Origin: Platerodrilus igneus | Lineage: Eukaryota; Arthropoda; Insecta; Coleoptera; Lycidae | Assembly: GCA_036346225.1 (NCBI GenBank) | Contig: JARFIW010001111.1 | Coordinates: forward strand, 1-64,000 | DNA: 64,000 nt | Reading direction: 5' to 3' | Part shown: positions 26,003 through 35,085 of the stretch, piece after piece | Layout: each line of letters starts with the position of its first letter | Position numbering within the stretch: the first letter of the stretch is position 1 | Notes under the pieces: generated by a model | Databases searched by the model: none | Told to the model about the DNA's origin: nothing | The model's input: the letters and a program-made list of their open reading frames with translations, nothing else | Program-made: the position numbers and the translations under genes

Positions 26003-26570
26003 CACTGTTTATTAGCGCCTCCTACAAAAGAATTGGAGAGTAATGAGGAAGACGATAAGACCTCTTTGCCCACTTCTGGCACAGAAAACTGCGGTTTGGA
26101 AAGACCACCGTTTGTTGTACCATCGACTTTCAGGTTGTGCGGTGGTGCAAGGTTGTTCAGTAAATGTAATAACAGAACCCACACAGTCCAAAAAGTCACC
26201 AAACAAATGCGTTTGTTTAGATCCTCCAGGACAAAAGCAACCTTATCAGAAAGGAAAATTAACGATTTAAACATTCTTTTAATTTTAAATGGTTGTATTC
26301 GATTATCAACCGCTGCGGATGGTTGAGGACAAAGGCTTTCAAGAGTACATTAAAAAACTCAATCCTCTTTATCAAATTCCATCCCGAAAAATTTTAACTA
26401 CAAAATTAATCCCCAGGCTTTTTATTAATGTGAAGTAAATAAATTTCGCCAAAAATTATCACCGGTTGAGTATCTTGGGGTGACAAGAGATTTATGGACT
26501 TCGGACAGTAACAGACATTACATTACAGTTACTATTCATTTTATAGGTAAAAATATTAAATTGAAACTAA
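26003..26570 (+). pseudogene. hAT transposase, middle region
   Basis: Starting after an acceptor-like TTATTAG, the frame reads a linker with RSSRTKATLSERKINDL, then changes frame into VEDKGFQEYIKKLNPLYQIP and SRKILTTKLIPRLF, then after a stop EYLGVTRDLWTSDSNRHYIT and TIHFI. The VEDxGF, PSRKxLxxxLIP and D-x-WTS-x-x-x-x-Y blocks are diagnostic for ZBED-type hAT transposases; the Asp before WTS is the first catalytic acid. The coding signal stops at about 26570 where the RTE-like LINE begins. The C-terminal half, including the dimerisation region, is absent from the window. At least two lesions are present. Confidence 0.75.
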
Positions 26571-27554
26571 ATATAATTTTAGTTCATCATCATCAATAGG
26601 TCTTCAGTTCTGGAACTGGTTAAACGCGTATCCTCATTGTTTCCTGTTCCAAACTAACCTACACACTTCGTAGGCCGCCCACAAAGGGGGTCAATGGGGG
26701 TCGCCTGACCCCCTGAATATGTGCCTTTGGTTTTTTTCCGTTAGAAATCGCAACACGAAGTGCACCTTCACTAGAGATTGAAGAAGATTACAATTTCACT
26801 ATCGGTTATACTATTGTTTAAAAATAAACCTAAATGTTGAGATTACACTACAGGTATGCCTATTGTCTAACTATAAATAGACCGACTTTGTATGTCATTT
26901 TAAGCAGGAAATGCGAATTAATGCGATTACCTTACAATAGTAACCCTAACCGCCTATAACAAAACTGTTATTTTCATTCTTTAATATCTAAATATCTTTA
27001 CCCTGAAAGTTTCTATTCAAACGAAATGTAAATAAAGGCTTTCATAATGGTTTCTTTCTTATTGTACAGGTTCAGGTACTCTACAACTAAAACTTTGGAA
27101 TGTTTTACAAATGTCTCATTGTGTTCTATTCTGAGAAAAAATATATTCTTTATCTATAACAGTAAAGTACGTCTATATCTTCAGTGACTTCAGTTTGTAT
27201 TCAGTGTTTTTCGAATGCGGTGTACTTTTAATTTGTGACTTAGGAAACTTTATCTGACTGTTGAATTAGTTGAAGACGTGTATGTTGATAGATATTGATT
27301 GGTCATTTTCCTTGTAGTTATTGTTATCAGTGTTGATAAGTAGTGTAGTTACTGGTTTTTGTTTTTAAAGAAGGCCGAAGATTGCAGTTACAGTTTAGTT
27401 ACGGATAGGATAGCAGTAAGTACTAATGTACCTAATGCGTGAGAATACATATTTAAAAATAATATTTATTTGCAATTGGGAGATTCTTATTTTTTTTCTT
27501 TAAAGTCTATTTGATTAACAAATCTCTTCTTTTGAAGTATCAGAAAAGTAAAGC

Positions 27555-29583
27555 GTGTTTTCCGAAGAAAGAAGACGTGCTTTTAGATATGACTGGCTTC
27601 AACAATACGATTGGCTTGCGTATTCTCCAAAACTCAAAGGCGCACTTTGCAAATATTGCGTAGTTTTTCGACCAACTGTTAAAAGAGGGGTTCTTGGTTC
27701 TTTCATTGTGAAGCCCTTCACAAAATATCATGACTTTGTCGCTTCTGCAAAAGCACATGCTACAACCGAATGGCATCGTGATTCAACTATAAAAGCTTCT
27801 AGTTTTACAAAAATTATTGAAGGAAAACGTCTATCAATTACCTCTCAAATAAATGAAGCTGAGCGGGATTTGATTGAATCGAATCGCAAAAAACTTATAC
27901 CAATAATATCCACCGTCATTTTTTGTGGTATACATGATTTGCCATTACGAGGTGATAAAAAAGGTAATTTTGAGGATCTTTTACAATTCAGAATAGAAAG
28001 TGGGGATCACATTCTAAACGAGCACTTAAAATTTTGCAAGAAGTACTCAAAATACACCTCTCACAGAACTCAAAATCAAATAATTTCAATTTGTGGAACA
28101 TTAATTAGGGAACAAATTGTGAAAGATGTGAATTTGAGTGAAGCATTTTCAATTCTGGCTGACGAAAGTGCAGATATTGCTGGGGTAGAACAGTTATCAC
28201 TTGGAGTAAGATTTGTTAGTAATGACAATTCGGTCAGAGAAGAATTTTTAGGCTTTGTAGTCCTTACATCGATGAACGCAGAAAGTATAACTGCTGCAAT
28301 TTTAAACGCTTGTAATGAATATGGTCTTTGTATGGATAAATTAGTTGGATTAGGGTTTGATGGTTGCTCGACGATGGCAGGTCATGAGCAGGAGTCCAAA
28401 ACTTATTAAAATAAATATCCAAAAGCGATATATTTTCACTGCGCGTCCCATAGATTAAATTTGGTGATAAATGATTTGAACAAGATTCCGGATATTCAAA
28501 ATTCAGTAGGTACCATTAAAGAAGTAATTACTTTCTTTCGAGATAGTCCATTAAGACGTAGATATGTTTCTAATATTCCACTATTATGTGAAACACGCTG
28601 GTCTGCCAAATATAAATCAATGAGGTTGTTTGCGGAACATTTTGCAGATACTATGAACGCTCTGGAAAATTTAGCTCATAACCGTGAAATAAATGCTCAG
28701 ACAAGAAATAGGGCCAGTCAACTTTTAAATTGCGTTTCTTCATCGAAATTTATTTTTTGTCTGCATATTATGGCCAAATATTCTAGCAAATTGGAACCTG
28801 TTTGTAATGCACTGCAGTCTAAAAGTATAAACTTATTTTCCGTTAAACAGCACATAGATGAACTACTCAAACTTTTAAGACACACCGTAGTGATCCTGAA
28901 CAATATTTTAAAGAGGTTTATAAAAAGTGTTGAACATGCCCATGGTTTTGGATTGAAATTACATTACCACGCATTGCACCAAAACAAACTCATAGGTCTA
29001 ATTATCATATGAGTAGTGTTGAAGATTACTTTCGAGTAAGCCTTTTTATTCCTTATTTGGATTCTGTTATACAGTCTATTTCCACAAGGTTTTCTGAAGA
29101 TGCTACGACTTCTTTTTTACTTTCTGGATTACATCCAAATAACTTAAAAGACAACAATATAAAAAGAGCATTGTTAAATAAAAAAGAAGAATAGCCAGAA
29201 GTTACAACATTGATAACTTTTCAGAACAGTTGCAAACGTGGGTTGAACTTTGGCAAAATAGAGAGATTCAACAAGATACAGACTTTGTACATTTGCTTGA
29301 TAATGAAGTTTCTTTTTTTCCGGCCATCAAAACTGCGCTGAATATTTTTTTGGCATTACCTCCAACTACTGCAACAATAGAAAGGTCATTTAGTACGCTA
29401 AAGCGGGTAAAATCGTGGCTTAGATCAAGCATGTCAGAGGATAGATTATCAGGTTTATGCATGCTTAGTGTACATAAGGACATGGTAGGTAAGGAGAAAC
29501 AAGCATTTATAAATGAAGTCCTAAATAGATTTGGTCAAGACCGAAGAAGATTGATATTTTTATTCAAAAATGATGATGATTAA
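27555..29583 (+). pseudogene. hAT transposase, zinc finger MYM-type 1-like family
   Basis: The order of blocks fits hAT transposases annotated as ZMYM1-like or 52 kDa repressor of kinase inhibitor-like: an N-terminal TTF-type finger (WLQQYDWLAYSPKLKGALCK, YCVVF, then HATTEWH), a DUF4371 region with PLRGDKKGNFEDLLQF, the catalytic part with SILADESADIAGVEQLSLG (first Asp) and LVGLGFDGCSTMAG (second), HCASHRLNLV, a helical insertion, and the C-terminal dimerisation block LPPTTATIERSFSTLKRVKSWLR (written here as two overlapping halves of the same stretch: LPPTTATIERSFS and TLKRVKSWLR). Frames change at about 28410, 29005 and 29195-29230, so the copy is inactive, but the domain content is complete. 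Confidence 0.9.
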
Positions 29584-30066
29584 TAAAACGCGAGAACAGT
29601 CCTATTCAGCAGTGCCAGTTATAATAGTTTGTTGTACCCTTCTTAGTTCTTAGTCATGTTTGTTTGTGCAACAAATATTAAAGATACTATTTAAAGTGCC
29701 GGTCGGATATTTATTTACTATTAATTAATATCTGTGGTTTGTGGCCATTTGATTGACAATGTGGCTTTTCTGTTTCCGTTAAATATGGTTGTGTCGTGTC
29801 TGTATTTTTACATTTTCTTACGGGCGGCTTATTACGTGTATTGGAATAAGTCCATTCAATTTTCAATTAGTGTGTGTTAATGTAAAATCCAATCTTTTCC
29901 ATTTGCTACCCTGTGCATCATCAAGCCAAAAGAACTTATAGCCTGCTGCACCAGAAATTTACCAGATTGGTAAGTAACTTTACACTTTATGAAAATTCGA
30001 TTAATTACAGAATGCTGCATTTATTAAGAAACTATCAATCCTACGTTTTTCTTTCAATTTCAAATA

Positions 30067-30207
30067 CTATAACTGAAATCTCGAAAGAATGCATTCGCGT
30101 CATAGGTTTCTGAATTAAACACCGACACCCCGACATACTTTTAATGTATATCGCTTTTAAATTCAGTAACCTATGGCGTGAATGCATTCTTTCGTGATTT
30201 CAACTAT
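30067..30207. mobile_element. Palindromic MITE-like sequence inside the hAT
   Basis: Arms of about 48 bp at 30067-30116 and 30159-30207 are near-perfect inverted copies (left contains CGAAAGAATGCATTCGCGTC, right its complement with a few changes), separated by about 42 bp. TA lies at both outer edges (TATAACTG versus CAACTATA), consistent with a Tc1/mariner-type MITE. It has no coding capacity and lies after the transposase gene. Confidence 0.65.
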
Positions 30208-30407
30208 AATATTAAAATACGCTGCATTATCGATGGTCCTAACTGCTTTTGAGCTACTCTAAGGAAATAAGATTTTATGCCTTACATTACTTTCCAATAC
30301 GTCCGGTAACGGGGTTGCATTAACAGTGTTCATCCTTTGTGTAACATAACTAATATTTTTGAAAGTAGTCTTGACCCCCTCTATAAATTATTCTGTGGGC
30401 GGCCTTG

Positions 30408-30870
30408 CACACTTCCCGGAAATTTGCACAGTCTGCATCTATCACTATCTGGTCTAGGTCTACATCTACCTCCTTTTTTCTATCTCTGCTTGTAATATAT
30501 CCCATACTATTCCCCAAAAATGCCTTAGAACGTATTCTGCCCTTCTATTTCTGCTATTTTTTTCCATAGATATCTTTATTCCTTTACTATTTCTATAACC
30601 TATTTGTTATTAACCTTGTCTGTCTATGCTATCATCCTCATATATCTGAAGCACACCATTCCAAAAGGCTGCTACCGTTTTTCTGTTTACTTTTAATACT
30701 GCCCATATTTCATAGGCGTACTCTGCTGTGCTCCACACATTTGCTTACAATTTTCTTCTTGTTTATGTTTGTTGTCTTTGATCATAGGCGCTGTTCTATC
30801 TTGTTAGATGCAGTTTCACCCCTTTCTATTGTTTTACAATTATATACCCTATTTCTTCGATATTCAGTGG
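30408..30870 (-). pseudogene. RTE-like reverse transcriptase, C-terminal remnant
   Basis: Minus-strand translation gives VSKCV, WSTAEYAYEIW, then in shifted frames LEWC and MRMIA-TDKVNNK, with stops. These correspond to the end of RTE-like ORFs, where a YGxExW block is followed by an FExWCxRRM block and a WTDxVxNxEV block. Frame changes and a stop in place of the Trp show heavy decay. It overlaps in content with the end of the more complete copy upstream (31195-33625). Confidence 0.6.
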
Positions 30871-30883
30871 TTGTGAAGAGGGG

Positions 30884-31205
30884 GCGGCTCCGTAGCATAG
30901 TTGGTATGCCTGTGACTACTAAGCCCAAGGTCCCGGGTTCGAATCCCGACACGGTCTGCTTGAAAAAAGATTAGACAAGCATTTTTCAAAAAAATACGTC
31001 CTCGTTCGGATGAGAGGCAAAATAGAGGTCCCGTGTGTGAGTGTTGTCGCGCACGTTCCTTGCTTGGAACAGCAAGAGTTCGGCAAAATTCAAAATTTTT
31101 CAGGTAAAAGAAAAACTCGCTTTCTGGCCAATGTAGTACCTTCGAATAGAGCATTGGAAAAATCACATGTAAGGTATGTGAAAGAGGTTAAGCAGGCTGT
31201 GGCTG
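30884..31205 (+). mobile_element. tRNA-derived SINE
   Basis: Pol III internal promoter boxes are clear: box A TAGCATAGTTGG at 30893-30904 and box B GGTTCGAATCC at 30936-30946, with tRNA-like spacing. Next comes a central part with CTCGTTCGGATGAGA and GAGGTCCCGTGTG, resembling a conserved domain seen in many arthropod and other invertebrate SINEs. The 3' boundary (about 31190-31210) is blurred because the sequence runs into an RTE-like LINE fragment. No target duplication was found. Transcription would be by RNA polymerase III; the SINE would depend on a LINE for movement. Confidence 0.75.
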
Positions 31206-33625
31206 CCAAGATCTCCAAAATCTTTTCCTTGTTTCTATGTTTGTTGCCTTTGAACACAGTAGTTGCTTTTTCTTGTTAAATGTAGCACGACTTTGTGCTA
31301 ATATTTGTTTTATATCTTTTGCGCTTTTTCCATCTTGCGTTATTTGGCTTCCTAGGTAGCAGAAATCGTTAACCTCTTGTAAGTTCTTGTTACCTACTTG
31401 TATTATTGTTTTTGATCTATTTTTCCCTACTCTGCATACTAGTGCTTTAGTTTTATCTTTGTTAATTTTCATACCGTATCTCTCTGTTAGAACCGTTTCT
31501 TTCCATTTCATTAAGAGCAGCTTCTAACTCTTCCTTGCTAGACGCTAATACCGCTATATCATCTGCAAATCTAAGCATATCAATTTGTTGTCCCTGCATA
31601 GTAATTCCAAATGTCTTCCTGTATTTGACAGTTTTCATTGCCTCTTCAATGTACAAGTTAAAAATTAATGGGGATAGGACATATCCCTGTCTCATCCATT
31701 TCCTAATGTTTACTTTTCTACGTTACTGCTCAAATTATATTACTGCTGTTTGCTTTTTGTATAAGCTATGTACTATTCGTCTACCCCTATAACTCATTCC
31801 AATCTTTCTGAGTATTTCAAACATTTTTTTCCATTTCACATTGTTGAATGCTTTTTCCAGATCTACAAACCCTATATACACGCTATCCCCTTTTTCTATT
31901 GTTTTCTCCATTATCACTCTCAGAGATAAAATAGCCTCCCGTGTTCCCCTGTTTCGCCTAAACCCAAATTGATCTTCTCCTAGTATTTTTTTAACTCATT
32001 GTTCCATTCGTCTTTGTACAATTCTAGTTAATATTTTTGACACGTGTGCTGTCAAAGTTATTGTTTGAAAATTTTCGCATCTATCCTCGTCTTTCTTTTT
32101 TGGTATAGTTACTATGGTGTTTCGTTTGAAATCTTTGGGTATCTCGCCTGTATCATATAGCTTTACAAGTTGGAAGAGACGTTCTGTTACTGCTTGACCA
32201 GCGGCTTTTAGACTCTCCGCTTGCACCTTATCTGTGCCCGGTACCTTACCATTTTTCAGACCCTTTAATGCTAACTCAAACTCAGCTCTAAGTGTAGGAT
32301 ATCCTAAGTTATCATTTTCAATGTCTGATTCCTGTTCTAATGCTGTTAGTTCTTCTCCTGCATATAAAATCCCTATATATTCTTGCCATCTACCTACTTT
32401 CTCTACATTTTCTATAATCATGTTTCCTCCTCGCGTCCTTTATATTTTTGCTATACGGTTTTATATTTCTAAAATTGATTTTAATTAGTTTGTATGCTTC
32501 ATCTGTCTTTCCTATTTCCATCTTAGTTTGAACCTCTTTGCACTTTTCATCAATCCATTGTTCTTTAGCTTTCCTGCATTTGCGAATAATTTCCCATTTT
32601 ATGGCTTTGTATTTCTGTTTTCCTGTTTCGTCTGATTTATTTTTGTATTTTCGTATTTTTTCTATTAAATTCAGAATATCCTTTGTTATCCATGGTTTGT
32701 TATTTTCTTTTTGTGTATACCCCAGAATATCTTTGACCACCATGTCTAAGCTGGATTTAATGTTATTCGACTCTGTTTCTACTTCCTTAGTATCAGATAT
32801 TTTCCCGATATCTCTTAGCAATTCATTTGACTTTTTTTCGAATCTTTTTTGAATATCTTTATCTTTTAGTTTCTCAAAGTCAAAGTGCCTTGAACCGTTT
32901 CTTTTCTTTAAATTTTTAAATTTAAGTGCGGCCTTCATAATTACGATGTTGTAGTCAGTGTCTATATCTGCTATTGGGTAGATTCTACAGTCTTTTATTC
33001 GATTCCTAAACCCTTGTCTAACCAGAATGTAATCTGTTTGATATCTTTCTTTACCTTCTGGCATCTTCCACGTATATCGTCTTCTAGCATGATGTTGAAA
33101 TAATGTGTTTATGATGATTAAATTGTTCTTGTTGCAAAATTCTACCAACCTATTTCCCCTGTTGTTTCTCGTACCTAAACTAAATAAACCTACTACTGCT
33201 CCTTCCCTATTCTCACCCACCACTACATTAAAATCCTCCGTAATTATTAAATTTTCATGTTCTTTTACGTATCTTAGTATGTCTTCGATATCTTTGTAGA
33301 TCGCTTCTTCTTCGTCATAGCTAGAGGTGGACATGTATACTTGTATTATTACTGTGTTTACCGGTTTAGATTATAATCTAGCCATGAGTACTCTTTCGTT
33401 CTTTTGTAAGTAATTTCCTATAGTGTCCTATCTTTTTTCGCCTAACTATCCCCACAACCGAATTTCCTTCCTCTGCTTCTGCATGAATTACCCTGAAGTC
33501 TCCACTCCAAAAAACACCAGTCTCTGGCTGCCGAACTTCGCTGATCCGTACTATGTCTACTGCTAAGCTATTCATTTCAATTATCAGGTTCTCTAGCTTA
33601 CCTACTTGCTTCATACGTGACTAGA
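31195..33625 (-). mobile_element. RTE-like LINE, second copy, truncated at both ends
   Basis: The minus-strand order is endonuclease (33614 to about 32850), linker, reverse transcriptase (32421 to 31200). The 5' end lacks the first residues of the endonuclease and there is no UTR; the 3' end stops where the SINE begins. Coding parts are in several frames. It has the same orientation as the 3' fragment at 26581-30880 but overlaps it in content, so they are two copies or a duplicated segment. Confidence 0.8.
31200..33614 (-). pseudogene. RTE-like endonuclease and reverse transcriptase ORF
   Basis: The endonuclease is seen at 33378-33614 (KLENLIIEMNSLAVDIVRIS, EVRQPETG) and 32390-33334 (LIITEDFNVVVGEN, where the family usually has GDFN, then FCNKNNLIIINTLFQ, YQTDYILVRQGFR, and DTDYNIVIMKA, where SDHxLV is usual). 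The RT is at 31996-32421 (KNGKVPGTDKVQAE, IPKKKDEDRCENFQTITL), 31735-31917 (VYIGFVDLEKAFNNVKW) and 31462-31695 (QGYVLSPLIFNLYIEEAM, catalytic FADD at 31558-31569). 31200-31511 is the thumb/C-terminal part with MKINKDKTKALV and FCYLGSQIT. At least four frame changes occur. The product would have performed target-primed reverse transcription. Similar host annotations read craniofacial development protein 2-like, a misannotation of this family. Confidence 0.87.
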
Positions 33626-34103
33626 AATAGTGCATTTGTTTAGAAAACCAACATATTTTAATAAGAAATAAACACCAGACGGTTAATTGTACGATAAGTT
33701 TTGGACTTTTAAACGACAAATATAAAATATGTGACAGAATAAAAGCAATATTTGGAAATTCTAAGAAGATGCTATGATATATTGAATGTCTATGTGTGGG
33801 ATGGATGGTAGGAACAACAATTAAAACCAGGGAATTTGAGAATTACCAAGATACTACAGAGATAGTCGGAGATTATCAATAAACATGCGACGCGCACCAG
33901 TTAAGGCATTGACAGGATGGCTTATAAATACAATGGAGAATGAATAAACATTTAGTTCATCTATAACAAGGCACGAATCACGTCAGTATGCAGTAGAACT
34001 TTACATGATGTATTAATTAGTAAAAAATTTATAATTTACTATAAGTAAAAATTTAAAAGTGCCAAATTTGTGCAACGAATAATAGCCGATCTACACATAG
34101 ACG
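33626..34103. other. No recognised feature
   Basis: AT-rich unique sequence. I looked for the missing C-terminal half of the BED-finger hAT transposase here and did not find it. Confidence 0.3.
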
Positions 34104-34199
34104 GCTCTAAATCAGTATGCTGATACTGATCTAAATCAATATCCTGATACTGATCTAAATCAATATTTTGATACAGATCTAAGTCAATATCGTCTCACA
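34104..34199. repeat. 24-bp tandem repeat, four units
   Basis: Four imperfect 24-bp units start at 34104, 34128, 34152 and 34176, with the form GATCTAAATCAATATCCTGA plus TACT. The last unit diverges at its end. Each contains CTAAATCA or CTAAGTCA, and the GAT/ATC arms make short palindromes. Confidence 0.9.
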
Positions 34200-34782
34200 T
34201 CTCAAATTAAATATTTGAATATATTTCTAAAATTACCTCTAAAAGGAAAATATAAAAATACGTCTGAAAATACGACCAATTAAACAAAAGTAAGGACACT
34301 CATGGAATCCGAAGGAAACTACAAGCAATAAGGCAATAAGTAGAACGAGTGTAGCAAGGGATGCTGAACACAGATACTCTGAGAGAATTCCAGTGACAAG
34401 GAAAGAAAAACGCAGGTTAGCGATCTTAAATATTTTATTAGTTAAAGACTGTTTAAATTTTAATATTTGCTATATATTGTATGTCTGTAAGAGTCAACAA
34501 ATAGGTCATTTAAGAATTTGAAAACAGGGAAAGCATCAAAGAACGTTCGAAGGTACTTAAAAGTAATTAAAAAGATATTTTTGCTGGCTTTCGGGAAATC
34601 ATAAATTTGGTAAATGTTAATGTTATATTTAGGGGCTAAATTTTGAATTTATATAAAATTGTACATATTATTATCAATCATTATATTGTGTAATCTTTGG
34701 ATCGCTTTATTTAAATTTATTTAAACAGTAGAAAGTGTAAGGGTTAAACAATCTTTATCGTCGTATAATTAGGGATATCACT
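34200..34782. other. No recognised feature
   Basis: AT-rich sequence between two small tandem arrays. No open frame of interest. Confidence 0.3.
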
Positions 34783-35036
34783 GCAATTAAAAATAACGCC
34801 CAATCGTGGGACTTAATAGGCTATATCATGTCAATAATTAATAACACCCATTGTAGGGGCTTAAAATCCAAAAAGGCTATTTCATAGCATAGCAAAATAA
34901 GAAAGTACGCCCAATCGTGGAGCATGTAAGGGCTTTTCTATATCACAGCAAAAAAGAATCGATGCCCAATCGTGGGGCAAGAAAGAGTAATTTCATATCA
35001 ATATTAATAACGTCCAATCATAAGAGCGATATCATA
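34783..35036 (+). repeat. Array of 3'-tail motifs of the 2 kb repeat family
   Basis: The motif GCCCAATCGTGGGGC or a variant occurs five times (about 34798, 34845, 34909, 34963 and 35011) at 47-63 bp spacing, alternating with TATCACAGCAA or TTTCATAGCA motifs. The same two motifs in the same order make the 3' tail of the 2 kb repeats at 35085-37075 (minus) and 58520-60262 (plus). The array is therefore a multiplied tail in plus orientation, facing the minus-orientation tail on the other side of the (TA)n tract. Confidence 0.7.
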
Positions 35037-35037
35037 G

Positions 35038-35084
<47 letters not shown>
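35037..35084. repeat. (TA)n microsatellite
   Basis: An uninterrupted TA run of about 47 bp. It is bounded on the left by CATAGTAA and on the right by TTGCCGTG, which are inverted versions of the CAxxGCAA end motif. Confidence 0.97.

Positions 35085-35085
<1 letters not shown>

Larger units (their letters stand above)
21626..26580 (+). mobile_element. BED-finger hAT transposon, interrupted and 3'-incomplete
   Basis: Two transposase pieces in the same orientation (BED finger at 24413-24604, catalytic-region piece at about 26000-26570) define a hAT element. The probable left end is TAGCGTTGCGCGATTATG at 21626, followed by repeated ATCGATTAT/ATAATCGA motifs, a pattern known at the ends of such hATs. 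A Tigger element (22039-24297) is inserted between this end and the first coding piece. The right end is not visible: the sequence changes at about 26580 into the 3' end of an RTE-like LINE lying in reverse. The boundaries are therefore inferred, the right one being only the last recognisable base. Confidence 0.6.
26670..30407 (+). mobile_element. hAT transposon (ZMYM1/P52rIPK-like) with 8-bp target duplication
   Basis: The left end is at 26670 with TAGGCCGCCCACA from 26671; the right end, read inward from 30407, is CAAGGCCGCCCACA. Exact 8-bp duplications CACACTTC flank it (26662-26669 and 30408-30415), the hallmark length for hAT. The duplicated sequence lies in the 3' region of an RTE-like LINE. 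Inside is one transposase gene (27555-29583) and, near the right end, a palindromic MITE-like insertion. The first base differs between the two ends, a minor mutation. Confidence 0.93.
26581..30880 (-). mobile_element. RTE-like LINE, 3' fragment, split by a hAT insertion
   Basis: Read on the minus strand, the fragment ends at about 26583 in a tail of ATGATGATG triplets, typical of RTE-clade elements. Its body continues across a 3738-bp hAT insertion (26670-30407) and resumes at 30408. The 30420-30870 part has the decayed C-terminus of the reverse-transcriptase ORF. It lies against the truncated BED-finger hAT, so it probably inserted there. It overlaps in content with the second RTE copy at 31195-33625 by about 100 bp, showing that the two are separate copies. 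Confidence 0.7.
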
